Numbered from the stretch's first letter, positions 18,693-27,182 are shown. The stretch: 64,000 nt of DNA from Erwinia sp050410775 (GCF_050410775.1 NZ_CP191229.1); one strand, 5' to 3'. Notes: a model not told the origin generated them from the sequence alone. Program-made: numbers and translations.

Positions 18693-19265
18693 TTACGCAA
18701 GGGGCAAAAACGGCGGACTATGGGCATTCTTTCTCCACTCATCACGGGTAAGAGTGAAGAGCAGGCTGGGGGGAGCATTCTCCACGTCATGCACCTCCTT
18801 GCTAAAGCTCATGCCGGACTTGAGCAAAACTTTTTGTGAAGCAAGATGATTCGCTCTTACCACAGCGGAGATGTCATCAAGCCTGAGGGTGTTAAATCCA
18901 TAGTGAATGGCGGCCAGAGAAAATTCTGTCGCCACTCCTTTTCCCCAGGCTTCCGTTGCAAAGCGATATCCAAGGTTATTGATAAAAAAGCCTGCACAGC
19001 GCCTCACGCTTACGCCACCAAAGCCGATGATTTTTTCAGGCTCATCGTGAAGTGAGATGGCCCAGTTTCCGAAACCTCGCTCTGTCCAGTGCGCCATCCA
19101 CTGCTTCAGAACCGAAGCAGCTTTGTGAATATCCGCATAGGGTCCGGCGGGATTAAAAACGTTCGTTGCCGGATCGCCGTAGATAGTGAAAAGCGTGTCC
19201 ACATCAGACGACCTGACAGCCCGACAGCAAAGACGTTCTGTTTGTAATGGCATCATTTTCCTCAT
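18693..19265 (-). CDS. GNAT family N-acetyltransferase (RimJ/RimL-like)
   Basis: The 190-residue protein resembles the RimJ/RimL group that acetylates N-termini or small molecules: LQTERLCCRAVRSSDVDTLF at the N-terminus, GYRFATEAWGKGVATE as the acetyl-CoA loop (about 96-112) and NHLASQKVLLKSGM as the C-terminal signature. Its substrate is unknown. Nearby in-frame ATGs at 19256 and 19253 fit the AGGA ribosome site better than 19265, so the protein may be 3-4 residues shorter. It probably starts a two-gene unit with the acetyltransferase at 18154. Confidence 0.85.
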   Translation of the reverse strand: MRKMMPLQTERLCCRAVRSSDVDTLFTIYGDPATNVFNPAGPYADIHKAASVLKQWMAHWTERGFGNWAISLHDEPEKIIGFGGVSVRRCAGFFINNLGYRFATEAWGKGVATEFSLAAIHYGFNTLRLDDISAVVRANHLASQKVLLKSGMSFSKEVHDVENAPPSLLFTLTRDEWRKNAHSPPFLPLA

Positions 19266-19398
19266 CCTTTCGCTTAATCCTTTATACCCCGGTTGCGCGA
19301 CATTACGAAGAAGATGTCATGAGTGTATGCAGGGAACCACTTCAGTTCGCGGGAGAAGCCAGCAGCTTTCAGGGCCTTATCAGGCGAGGGATAGAAAC

Positions 19399-19429
19399 GA
19401 CAAAAGCCGCTTAATAAGCGGCTTTTGTC
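19399..19429. terminator. terminator of the first DUF1471 gene
   Basis: A perfect 12-bp inverted repeat (GACAAAAGCCGC/GCGGCTTTTGTC) around a 7-nt loop. T residues flank it on both strands, so it may be bidirectional. It follows the minus-strand gene ending at 19453. Confidence 0.75.
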
Positions 19430-19780
19430 GGCACTTCCTTATGCGACCATGATTATTTGATCAGTTCGGCCGTTACGTAGGCGTTGTTATCCACCCGTGC
19501 GCCAGTAATTTTATACATCGATCCGGACTGTTTAGCCTGGGCAGCCACTTTAGCTTCCGCACCCGCCAGCGTAGCGGCGGTAACGGTGACGGTCTGGGCA
19601 AAGCTGCCAAATGAAACCAGCGAAAGGGCGATAACTGCAACGAAATTTTTGATGGATTTCATAGTCATTTCCTCGGAATTTTTTTACGGGAGAGGCTTTC
19701 TGCCTCGATGTGAACAATCTTAAGCCTCGTGGAGAAGGATTGTTAGCGGAGGGATTTGCTCTGTTAAATCAAAAAAAATG
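19421..19780. repeat. direct repeat A carrying a DUF1471 gene
   Basis: About 360 bp covering the terminator end, the whole DUF1471 gene and about 115 bp of its upstream region recur at 20574-20934 with a steady offset of 1153-1154. Coding and non-coding parts are both conserved, indicating a segmental duplication. Confidence 0.85.
19453..19662 (-). CDS. small secreted DUF1471 (BhsA/McbA/YhcN-like) protein, copy 1
   Basis: A 69-residue exported protein with a signal peptide (MKSIKNFVAVIALSLVSFGSFA) and a short mature YdgH/BhsA/McbA-type domain (AGAEAKVAAQAKQSGSMYKITGARVDNNAYVTAELIK). Such proteins sit in the envelope and are often stress-induced, with effects on surface properties and biofilm. 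The second ATG (19662) is chosen because the GAGGAA site lies 8 nt before it; the first ATG touches that site. A near-identical copy is at 20606. Confidence 0.85.
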   Translation of the reverse strand: MKSIKNFVAVIALSLVSFGSFAQTVTVTAATLAGAEAKVAAQAKQSGSMYKITGARVDNNAYVTAELIK

Positions 19781-19978
19781 AACAAGGTTTACGGGCCGTT
19801 TGGTAGTGGATGAAAAAGGCACGTGATCGCAAAACGGGAGTCTCCGGAGAGATTGAAATCACGGTTTCTGAGCAAGCCAGCATCACATACTGGATAGCGT
19901 GGCAGCGTATCTTTGAAAGGATGTCTTTTTTATATATACTTATTTGTATATACAAAAGGAGTAACAGGGAACATCGAA
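19663..19978. promoter_or_regulatory. divergent control region between DUF1471 copy 1 and brnT
   Basis: The 316-bp gap carries the upstream part of repeat A. An inverted pair AACAATC (19713-19719) and GATTGTT (19738-19744) is kept in both repeat copies. The right end holds the brnT promoter with its operator-like palindrome. Confidence 0.45.
19933..19952 (+). promoter_or_regulatory. palindrome in the brnTA promoter (candidate BrnA operator)
   Basis: TATATAC (19933-19939), six bases, then GTATATA (19946-19952) form a perfect inverted repeat 27 bp before the brnT start, in a very AT-rich stretch. BrnA antitoxins are DNA-binding autorepressors, so this is a natural operator candidate. Confidence 0.5.
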
Positions 19979-20264
19979 ATGGAATTCGAGTGGGACACTG
20001 TCAAAGCGGCGAAAAATTTTCGCAAGCACGGGATTCGGTTTGAGGAAGCGGCACGGGTATTTGACGATCACTCATTTCTCCGTACAGGATCGCTTTGAAC
20101 ATGGGGAATACCGGTGGCAGACAATCGGCGTAGTGGCGGGATGTCTGGTCGTTTTGGTTGCCCATACCCTACGCTTTGAAGATAGTACTGAAATTGTCCG
20201 GATCGTCAGTGCACGCCGGGCTGAGCGTGCTGAGAGGAGGCGTTATGAGTACAGTCAGATTTAA
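19979..20264 (+). pseudogene. brnT: BrnT-family toxin, frameshifted
   Basis: BrnT is a RelE-like ribonuclease toxin neutralised by BrnA. Translation from 19979 gives MEFEWDTVKAAKNFRKHGI and RFEEAARVFDDH, a normal BrnT N-terminus, but then runs to a stop at 20096-20098. The remainder of the family sequence (HFSVQDRFEHGEYRWQTIG, later RIVSARRAERAERRRYE) continues in the +1-shifted frame up to 20264. Inserting one base after the CAC at about 20073 restores a full BrnT of about 95 residues. Either the toxin is inactivated or there is a sequencing error. Its end overlaps brnA by 20 bp. Confidence 0.85.
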
Positions 20265-20550
20265 AAGAGGCACATTGCCGGCGCTGGCAGAAGGACGCGA
20301 ATCAGAGCTGAAAGCGCTGGCCGCAAAGCCTGATGCCGAAATTGACTACAGTGAAATTTCGCCGCTCGATGAATCATTCTGGGAGAAAGCCGAAAAGGGC
20401 CATTTTTATCGCCCGGTAAAAACCCAGGCTTCGGTCAGGATCGATGCAGATGTGATGGCGTGGCTGAGAGAACCGGGCAAAGGCTATCAGACAAGGCTTA
20501 ACGCTATTCTGCGTGAAGCCATGCTGCGTGACTTGCGACGTAAAGAATGA
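20245..20550 (+). CDS. brnA: BrnA-family antitoxin
   Basis: This 101-residue protein is a BrnA antitoxin: a variable N-terminal part that contacts the toxin, the DESFWEKAEKGHFYRPVK segment, and a C-terminal ribbon-helix-helix DNA-binding region (QASVRIDADVMAWLREPGKG, then YQTRLNAILREAMLRD). The ATG at 20245 has a GAGAGGAGG site and gives the usual antitoxin length. The gene is intact while its toxin partner is frameshifted. Like other type II antitoxins it should repress its own promoter. A terminator follows. Confidence 0.88.
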   Translation: MSTVRFKRGTLPALAEGRESELKALAAKPDAEIDYSEISPLDESFWEKAEKGHFYRPVKTQASVRIDADVMAWLREPGKGYQTRLNAILREAMLRDLRRKE

Positions 20551-20557
20551 TTGTATC

Positions 20558-20579
20558 AGCCCGCCCCGGGCGGGCTTTT
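20558..20579 (+). terminator. brnTA terminator
   Basis: AGCCCGCC/GGCGGGCT stem with a 3-nt loop followed by TTT. It separates brnA from the convergent second DUF1471 gene and may serve both. Confidence 0.75.
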
Positions 20580-20934
20580 GTCGACGCTCTCTTCTGCGAT
20601 CATCCTTATTTGATCAGCTCGGCCGTTACGTAGGCGTTGTTATCCACTCGTGCGCCGGTAATTTTATACACCGATCCGGATTGCTTAGCCTGGGCAGCCA
20701 CTTTGGCTTCCGCGCCGGCCAGCGTGGCGGCGGTAACGGTGATGGCCTGGGCGAAGCTGCCAAATGAAACCAGCGACAGGGCGGCAACTGCAACGAAAGT
20801 TTTGATGGATTTCATGGTCATTTCCCCGGATGTTTTTTTACGGCAGAGTCGTTCTGCCTCGATATGAACAATCTTATGAGCAACGGAGAAGGATTGTTAG
20901 CGGAGGGATTTGCTGTGTTAAATCAAAAAAAATG
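20574..20934. repeat. direct repeat B carrying a DUF1471 gene
   Basis: Second copy of the segment at 19421-19780, in the same orientation. The two copies bracket brnTA, about 790 bp apart. Confidence 0.85.
20606..20815 (-). CDS. small secreted DUF1471 (BhsA/McbA/YhcN-like) protein, copy 2
   Basis: A 69-residue paralogue of the protein at 19453; the sequences differ at only a few positions (for example KTFVAVAALS against KNFVAVIALS, and V for M in GSVYKITG). Signal peptide and DUF1471 domain are intact, so both copies seem functional. The start was chosen as for copy 1. The upstream inverted repeat AACAATC/GATTGTT is at 20867-20898. Confidence 0.85.
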   Translation of the reverse strand: MKSIKTFVAVAALSLVSFGSFAQAITVTAATLAGAEAKVAAQAKQSGSVYKITGARVDNNAYVTAELIK

Positions 20935-21004
20935 ATTAAGATCCAAAAAGGCTACACGTGTATGGATAGCGGGCTTCTCAGCCTGGCACGCAACAGGAGA
21001 GGGT

Positions 21005-21754
21005 ATGATTGAAATTGACACTGAATCCTTTGCCGGCATTGAGTGCCTGCATGCGGCACCGGCCGGCAAGCGACATCAATCCTTGCCCACAGTGGTTTTC
21101 TTTCACGGCTTTGCCTCTTCGAAGGAGGTGTACGCCTACTTTGGCGTTGCGCTGGCGCAGGCCGGTTTCCGGGTGATCCTGCCCGACGCTGACCAGCACG
21201 GCGCCCGTTACGAAGGCGATGCGGCATTTCGCCTCAGCCATTTCTGGGAAATCCTGAAAAGCAGCATTGATGAGCTGCCGGAACTGGAGGCGGCACTGCG
21301 CGAGAAGAATCTGGTGGCAGCGGAACGCTTTGCCGTGGCGGGGGCCTCAATGGGAGGAATGACGGCGCTGGGAGCACTGGCGCGCTATTCACATCTTTCC
21401 TGCTCCGCCTGCCTGATGGGGTCGGGATACTACATGTCGCTTTCCCACAGGCTCTATCCGCCGCTGGTGGCTGAAACAGCCGCGCAGCAAGAGCAATTTG
21501 CCAGACGTATGGCGCCGCTTGCCGCCTACGACGTCAGCCATCAGTCAGGCAGCATCGCCAGCCGTCCTTTGCTGGTGTGGCATGGGGAAGCGGATGAGGT
21601 GGTGCCCGCTGATGAGAGCGCCAGACTGGTGAAGTCCCTGCGTGAAGCGAAGCTTGACAGCAACCTGACTTACCTTACCGAACCGGGCGTGGGACACCGC
21701 ATTACGCCGACCGCGCTGGAGGCGGTAACGAGATTTTTCGGTCGCCATTTATAG
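21005..21754 (+). CDS. yjfP: alpha/beta-hydrolase, carboxylesterase YjfP
   Basis: A 249-residue single-domain alpha/beta hydrolase, the length of E. coli YjfP, which has esterase activity on short acyl esters. Visible elements are the oxyanion HGFASS (residues about 34-39), the nucleophile elbow GASMGG (about 116-121), the acid-bearing strand VWHGEADEVVP and the catalytic His in GVGHRITP near the C-terminus. It has an AGGAGAG ribosome site. In E. coli it lies between bsmA and the ula regulon; here ula genes are absent and rpsF follows directly. It appears to stand alone. Confidence 0.92.
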   Translation: MIEIDTESFAGIECLHAAPAGKRHQSLPTVVFFHGFASSKEVYAYFGVALAQAGFRVILPDADQHGARYEGDAAFRLSHFWEILKSSIDELPELEAALREKNLVAAERFAVAGASMGGMTALGALARYSHLSCSACLMGSGYYMSLSHRLYPPLVAETAAQQEQFARRMAPLAAYDVSHQSGSIASRPLLVWHGEADEVVPADESARLVKSLREAKLDSNLTYLTEPGVGHRITPTALEAVTRFFGRHL

Positions 21755-21879
21755 CAGGAATGCCGGGGCCGCCTGTTTTCTCAGCACGTAAAAAGGTCCG
21801 CTAAGCGCGTTTTCCGGGCGGCTTTATGCTATCCGTTCCGCCCACTGAGAACTATTTTATCCCCCGCAGTGACTTTACC

Positions 21880-21908
21880 TTGAGTTTCCTCACCGCCGCC
21901 AGTATGAT
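21880..21908 (+). promoter_or_regulatory. rpsF operon promoter
   Basis: A -35 box TTGAGT (21880-21885), a 17-bp spacer and a -10 box TATGAT (21903-21908). Transcription would start near 21915, giving a leader of about 114 nt before rpsF. Confidence 0.75.
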
Positions 21909-21960
21909 TACGCGTCAATTTTTCAGCCGCACTAGCAGGTTGTGTTTCACAGCCTATAAC

Positions 21961-22020
21961 GTTCCTTGCTTCCATGGGCCGCGGCTGACCCCGACAGGAG
22001 GCTGAATAATCCGTAAGGAG
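21961..22020 (+). promoter_or_regulatory. S6:S18 autoregulatory leader of rpsF
   Basis: The leader carries the enterobacterial S6:S18-binding element: conserved GGGCC-GCGGCTGACCCCGACAGG core with a CCG in a bulge. TTGCTTCC can pair with the GGAGCAA around the ribosome site. In E. coli the S6:S18 complex binds this motif and represses rpsF translation. Confidence 0.65.
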
Positions 22021-22028
22021 CAAATTCG

Positions 22029-22424
22029 ATGCGTCATTACGAAATCGTATTTATGGTTCACCCTGACCAAAGCGAACAGGTTCCTGGCATGATCGAGCGT
22101 TACACCGGTGCTATCACTGGTGCAGAAGGCACGATCCATCGTCTGGAAGACTGGGGCCGTCGTCAGCTGGCTTACCCGATCAACAAACTGCACAAAGCGC
22201 ACTACGTTCTGCTGAACGTTGAAGCGCCGCAGGAAGCGATCGATGAGCTGGAAACTAACTTCCGCTTCAACGACGCCGTTATCCGTAGCATGGTTATGCG
22301 CGTTAAGCACGCGGTAACTGAAGCTTCTCCGATGGTTAAAGCGAAAGACGAGCGCCGTGAGCGTCGTGAAGATTTTGCTAACGAAACCTCTGATGAAGCT
22401 GAAGCTGGGGATTCTGAAGAGTAA
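22029..22424 (+). CDS. rpsF: 30S ribosomal protein S6
   Basis: S6 (bS6) binds S18 and helps assemble the central domain of the 30S subunit. The sequence MRHYEIVFMVHPDQSEQV onwards is near identical to E. coli S6. The tail is acidic (DEAEAGDSEE), consistent with a site of RimK-type glutamate addition. It opens the rpsF-priB-rpsR-rplI operon, with priB 6 bp downstream. Confidence 0.99.
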   Translation: MRHYEIVFMVHPDQSEQVPGMIERYTGAITGAEGTIHRLEDWGRRQLAYPINKLHKAHYVLLNVEAPQEAIDELETNFRFNDAVIRSMVMRVKHAVTEASPMVKAKDERRERREDFANETSDEAEAGDSEE

Positions 22425-22430
22425 TTTACC

Positions 22431-22980
<550 letters not shown>

Positions 22981-23017
22981 CGGCCACTGTCCATAACGAC
23001 TTTAAGAGGATAAGGTA

Positions 23018-23470
23018 ATGCAAGTTATTCTGCTTGATAAAGTAGCAAACCTGGGCAGCCTGGGTGATCAGGTTAACGTTAAAGCGGGCTACGCCCGTAA
23101 CTTCCTGGTGCCACAGGGCAAAGCTGTTCCTGCTACCAAGAAAAACGTTGAGTTCTTTGAAGCACGTCGTGCAGAGCTGGAAGCCAAACTGGCTGACGTT
23201 CTGACTGCGGCTAACGCACGCGCTGAAAAAATCAACGCACTGGGCACCGTTAACCTCGCGTCTAAAGCAGGCGACGAAGGTAAACTGTTCGGTTCCATCG
23301 GTACCCGCGACATCGCTGATGCAGTGACTGCAGCTGGCGTTGAAGTGTCAAAAAGCGAAGTTCGCCTGCCAAACGGCGTTCTGCGTACTACCGGTGAGCA
23401 CGAAGTGAGCTTCCAGGTTCACAGCGAAGTTTTCGCTAAAGTGATTGTAAACGTGACTGCTGAAGCTTAA
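23018..23470 (+). CDS. rplI: 50S ribosomal protein L9
   Basis: L9 (bL9) is the elongated protein projecting from the base of the L1 stalk; it helps maintain reading frame. The N-terminal domain MQVILLDKVANLGSLGDQV is followed by the long helix (about 42-75) and C-terminal RNA-binding domain. Length 150 residues. It is last in the rpsF operon and followed by a strong terminator. Confidence 0.99.
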   Translation: MQVILLDKVANLGSLGDQVNVKAGYARNFLVPQGKAVPATKKNVEFFEARRAELEAKLADVLTAANARAEKINALGTVNLASKAGDEGKLFGSIGTRDIADAVTAAGVEVSKSEVRLPNGVLRTTGEHEVSFQVHSEVFAKVIVNVTAEA

Positions 23471-23490
23471 TCGCTTCCTCTCTCACGCAT

Positions 23491-23519
23491 AAAAACGCCG
23501 GCCTCGCGCCGGCGTTTTT
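23491..23519. terminator. rpsF-rplI operon terminator
   Basis: AAAAACGCCGGC/GCCGGCGTTTTT hairpin with a short loop. The A tract before the stem makes it potentially bidirectional, serving ytfB on the other strand too. Confidence 0.9.
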
Positions 23520-23553
23520 GTTTCTGTTAACGGCATAGCTGCCGCCTCCCTGA

Positions 23554-24102
23554 TTACCGCACCCGCAGAAAGCTGCCATCCGGCTGGCGTGTAAACAGCA
23601 CCTGTCCCTGATCCGTCACCACCGTCAGGCCGGTAATCGTGCCCTGAGCGCTCTGACGGATGCGAATTGCCTGTCCGGTATGCAGCGTACTCAACGGCTT
23701 ATCCTCCCCCTCAACCTGAGCCATTGCGAAGACATCATTGACCGGCAGGTTATTGTCACGAAAGAGCTGCGCCAGCGTCTGTCCTGAAGCGATCTGGTAA
23801 GCGCGCCACTCTCCCTGAGTATCAGGGGAAGCGACGGGCGCTGAAGGCTGCTCGGCGTCAGGCCGCTGGTCGCTCAGTTCGGCCTGCATCGGGCGGCTCT
23901 CCGGCTGCCCCCCGGCGGTGACCGGGCGCTGGGGCTGCTCCGGCGAGGGGGCAGGCCATAAGAACGCCAGCAGGATGATCGCGACGGCAATAATAATGGC
24001 CCGGCGGTGAAAGGACGGCAGTGGATCCATCCAGCGGGCCTTGTCCGGCAGTTGCCAGATTTGGTTAAAAAGCTGCGTTACTGTTGCAGACGCTTTAGGC
24101 AT
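23554..24102 (-). CDS. ytfB: cell-division factor YtfB (OapA family)
   Basis: YtfB is an inner-membrane protein with a periplasmic OapA/LysM-like domain that binds glycans and localises to the septum in E. coli. The start at 24102 is chosen because AGGAGGA lies just before it and the N-terminus (TVTQLFNQIWQ) aligns with E. coli; the frame stays open further upstream. The cytoplasmic start is followed by a membrane segment (about 35-52, IIIAVAIILLAFLWP), a Pro/Gln-rich linker and the OapA domain (YQIASGQTLAQLFRDNNLP). Length 182 residues, shorter in the linker than E. coli. Confidence 0.9.
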   Translation of the reverse strand: MPKASATVTQLFNQIWQLPDKARWMDPLPSFHRRAIIIAVAIILLAFLWPAPSPEQPQRPVTAGGQPESRPMQAELSDQRPDAEQPSAPVASPDTQGEWRAYQIASGQTLAQLFRDNNLPVNDVFAMAQVEGEDKPLSTLHTGQAIRIRQSAQGTITGLTVVTDQGQVLFTRQPDGSFLRVR

Positions 24103-24401
24103 GGCGTCCTCCTCCTGGCGCGAAGCTCGCGCAAATAATGAGCTTTTACCTGGCCGGTGCAGAAACCCCGGTAGTGAAAGCGGCTGGCTTTTCCTTCGCC
24201 GACGGGCAGGATGGCCCATGTTTACCTCGACACAAATATAGCTGATAAAGCGTTGTCGGTGTGGAGTTTACGCCGACGATGAGAGGGAAGTATTGTTTCC
24301 TTTTCACGGCGAAAAGTCACCCGGAGAAGATGGGATTTTACGCCTGATGCCCACGCTGTTATGCTTCGCCTTCGGTTTTATCAATGATGAAAGGAAATTC
24401 C

Positions 24402-25022
24402 ATGACAACCCCTTCTTTTGACGGCGTGGAAGCGCAAGCAAGTTACGGTATCGGTTTACAGGTTGGTCAGCAGCTGCTGGAATCTGGCCTGCAGGGTCTG
24501 CAACCAGAAGCCCTGCTGGCGGGCCTGCGCGATGCGCTGGAAGGGAACGCGCCTGCTGTCCCGGTCGATGTTGTACATCGTGCGCTGCGTGAAGTTCATG
24601 AGCGGGCCGATGCCGTACGCCGTGAACGCCAGCAGGCGATGGCAGTTGAAGGTCAGACATTCCTTGAAGAGAACGCTAAACGCGACGGCGTCAGCAGCAC
24701 CGAGTCAGGCCTGCAATTCAGCGTGATTACTCAGGGCGAAGGCGCGATTCCTTCCCGTCAGGATCGCGTACGCGTGCACTACACCGGCAAGCTGATTGAC
24801 GGTACTGTGTTCGACAGCTCCGTGCAGCGCGGCGAACCGGCTGAATTCCCCGTAAGCGGCGTGATCCCAGGCTGGATCGAGGCGCTGACGCTGATGCCAG
24901 TTGGCTCAAAATGGGAGCTGGTTATTCCACAGAACCTGGCCTACGGCGAGCGCGGTGCGGGTGCTTCTATTCCGCCTTTCAGCACGCTGGTATTTGAAGT
25001 TGAGCTGCTGGAAATCCTGTAA
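24402..25022 (+). CDS. fklB: FKBP-type peptidyl-prolyl isomerase FklB (FKBP22)
   Basis: FklB is a dimeric prolyl isomerase. The N-terminal helical dimerisation domain (to about 90) contains QASYGIGLQVGQQL. The FKBP domain has RVHYTGKLIDGTVFDSS, FPVSGVIPGWIEAL and YGERGAGASIPPFSTLVFEVELL, all standard. Start at 24402 (AAAGGA site) gives 206 residues, identical in length to E. coli. No signal peptide is seen. A terminator follows. Confidence 0.97.
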   Translation: MTTPSFDGVEAQASYGIGLQVGQQLLESGLQGLQPEALLAGLRDALEGNAPAVPVDVVHRALREVHERADAVRRERQQAMAVEGQTFLEENAKRDGVSSTESGLQFSVITQGEGAIPSRQDRVRVHYTGKLIDGTVFDSSVQRGEPAEFPVSGVIPGWIEALTLMPVGSKWELVIPQNLAYGERGAGASIPPFSTLVFEVELLEIL

Positions 25023-25054
25023 TCCGCCGCTATTTCTGAACGAACAGTGAAAAC

Positions 25055-25083
25055 AAGGCGGTATCATCAGAACCGCCTTTTTT
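25055..25083 (+). terminator. fklB terminator
   Basis: AAGGCGGT/ACCGCCTT stem with a 9-nt loop and a run of T to 25083. Confidence 0.85.
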
Positions 25084-25181
25084 CGATTGTGAACGCTTTC
25101 CCTGGGCTGTTGCTGCTAAAAAGCAGGTAGCCGCGCTGAAACGCCGGAAAAGTAATGTCATGGCCTTTTTCAGTAAAAATT

Positions 25182-25216
25182 AAAAAACCAGCCTGCATAA
25201 GTGAGCCAGACCGGTT
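25182..25216 (-). terminator. cpdB terminator
   Basis: On the minus strand AACCGGTCTG pairs with CAGGCTGGTT (10 bp, two G-U pairs) around an 11-nt loop and is followed by TTTT. It lies 22 bp after the cpdB stop. Confidence 0.8.
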
Positions 25217-25238
25217 TTTTTTCCGCTATTGTCAGCCG

Positions 25239-27182
25239 TTACTCTTTCTGAAGATCCACTTTATAAATAGCGAAGCCTGTCTCGTCAGTTCCCTCCTGCG
25301 TCAGTGGGTACTGGGCGCGATCGCGAATAAAGTCGCGGGCTTTATCGCCAGGCGACGTTTCAAAGCGGATATCCAGCGGCGTTTTGCTGTCGATATGGGC
25401 AAGCCGCCAGTTATTATCCGCGCCGGGCTGAACCTCGCCCTGCGCTTTCGTTTGCGCGCTGATATAGGCCGCCACCACGCTGCGATTTTCATCCGGCGAT
25501 GCGAAGGCGATATGTGCGTCGCCCGTGCCGGCAAATTTCCCGCCGTAAGCCCGGTAATTATTGGTGGCAACCAGGAAGGTGGCATCAGCGTCGATCGGTT
25601 TTCCCTGGAAAGTAAGATGTTTAATGCGTGAGGCATTTTCATTCACTTTCTGGCATTCAGCGTCATAGCGTGCCGGCTGGGTGACATCAATCTGATAATT
25701 CACACCATCAATCACATCAAAGTTATAAGTGCGGAAATCCCAGTTAATCAGCGACTGGGGCTGGCTGTTATGAATATCAATCTGGTTGAACTGACCCGCC
25801 GAGCATTCCAGCCACTCCTTCACCTCTTTTCCGCTGACCTTCATCACTACCAGCGTATTGGGATAGAGATAGAGATCCGCGGCGTTGCGGAAAGTTAACG
25901 GACCTTTCTCCACCTCCACATAGCTGGCCGGATCGTTCTTGCGACCACCAGCTTTAAACGGGGCGGCGGCTGAAAGCACCGGCAGCCCGGCGAGATCCGG
26001 ATCCCCCTGAATAAACCGCTCCACGTAATTACGCTGAGCATTATTAACAATTTGCACCGTTGGATCGTCCTGCACCAGTGACAGATAGCTATACATAACG
26101 TCAGCCGACTTACCGATCGGTTTGCTGACAAACTTCCGCGTGGCGTTATGATCGTGCTCAAGCACCGCGGCCAGCGCCGGATCTTCTGCCGCCAGTGATT
26201 TCTTCGCTACTTTATCGTAGATAGGGCGCGCCTCTGCGTTCGCCTGACTGACCTGCCAGTGACCCTTATCGTTATTCAGCACCAGATCCACCACGCCAAG
26301 ATGGTCGCCCCACATGCCGGGCATTACGGCAGGAATGCCATTAAGCGTGCCTTTAGTGATATCAGCCCCTGGAATGCTGGCAAAATCTTTACTGGGGAAG
26401 ACGGCATGGGCGTGACCAAACAGGATCGCATCAATACCGGGAACCTGGCTGAGATAGTAAACTGAGTTTTCCGCCATCGCCTGATAAGGGTCGGCGGAGA
26501 GGCCCGAGTGAGCCACCGCAACAACAAGATCTGCACCCTGTTTCCGCATCTCCGGCACCCATTGCTTTGCGGTCGCGGTAATATCGTTCACCTTCACTTT
26601 GCCGCTGAGGTTGGCCTTGTCCCAGACCATTATTTGCGGCGGCACAAAACCGATATAGCCAATTTTCAACGTCTGTTTTTTGCCGTCACGGTCGGTCACC
26701 TGCTCCTCTTTGATCAGAAAGGGAGTAAATAGCGGTTTGCCGCTCTTCAGGTCGATGATATTGGCGTTGATATAGGGAAAGCGGGCGCCGGAAATCGCCT
26801 TATGCAGATAGTCCAGCCCGTAGTTGAATTCATGATTACCTAAGTTGCCGACCGTATAATCCAGCGTATTCATTGCCTTATAGACGGGATGGACTTCGCC
26901 CTGCTGTAGCCCTTTCGCGGCCATATAATCGCCTAAAGGACTGCCCTGAATAATATCGCCGTTATCGACCAGCACGCTGTTGCTTGCTTCTTTTCTCGCG
27001 GCAGCGATCAGCGAGGCGGTCCTGACCAGGCCGAATTTTTCGGTCGCCGAGTCTTTGTAATAGTCAAAGTCCATCATATTGCTGTGCAGATCGGTAGTTT
27101 CCATCAGGCGGAAATCCACCGTTGCAGCCTGAAGTGTTGAGCTGACCAGCAGTGCTGCCAGCGTCAGGCAGGGCTTTCTCAT
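25239..27182 (-). CDS. cpdB: 2',3'-cyclic-nucleotide 2'-phosphodiesterase/3'-nucleotidase CpdB
   Basis: CpdB is a periplasmic metallophosphoesterase that hydrolyses 2',3'-cyclic nucleotides and 3'-nucleotides for phosphate and nucleoside scavenging. The start at 27182 begins a clear signal peptide (MRKPCLTLAALLVSSTLQAA) after a GGAGAG site; the frame runs 13 codons further. The N-terminal calcineurin-like domain shows TTDLHSN, DNGDIIQGS, GNLGNHEFNYG, AHSG and FGHAHAV metal ligands. The C-terminal 5'-nucleotidase domain (LYLYPNTL, NNYRAYGGKFAGTGD) binds nucleoside. One residue in INWDFRTYN is missing relative to E. coli INWDGFRTYN, which looks harmless. Confidence 0.96.
   Translation of the reverse strand: MRKPCLTLAALLVSSTLQAATVDFRLMETTDLHSNMMDFDYYKDSATEKFGLVRTASLIAAARKEASNSVLVDNGDIIQGSPLGDYMAAKGLQQGEVHPVYKAMNTLDYTVGNLGNHEFNYGLDYLHKAISGARFPYINANIIDLKSGKPLFTPFLIKEEQVTDRDGKKQTLKIGYIGFVPPQIMVWDKANLSGKVKVNDITATAKQWVPEMRKQGADLVVAVAHSGLSADPYQAMAENSVYYLSQVPGIDAILFGHAHAVFPSKDFASIPGADITKGTLNGIPAVMPGMWGDHLGVVDLVLNNDKGHWQVSQANAEARPIYDKVAKKSLAAEDPALAAVLEHDHNATRKFVSKPIGKSADVMYSYLSLVQDDPTVQIVNNAQRNYVERFIQGDPDLAGLPVLSAAAPFKAGGRKNDPASYVEVEKGPLTFRNAADLYLYPNTLVVMKVSGKEVKEWLECSAGQFNQIDIHNSQPQSLINWDFRTYNFDVIDGVNYQIDVTQPARYDAECQKVNENASRIKHLTFQGKPIDADATFLVATNNYRAYGGKFAGTGDAHIAFASPDENRSVVAAYISAQTKAQGEVQPGADNNWRLAHIDSKTPLDIRFETSPGDKARDFIRDRAQYPLTQEGTDETGFAIYKVDLQKE

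Noticed and set aside
20040..20264. Independent small gene starting at 20040
   Set aside because: Its useful part is the C-terminal half of the frameshifted BrnT; the first residues have no homology.
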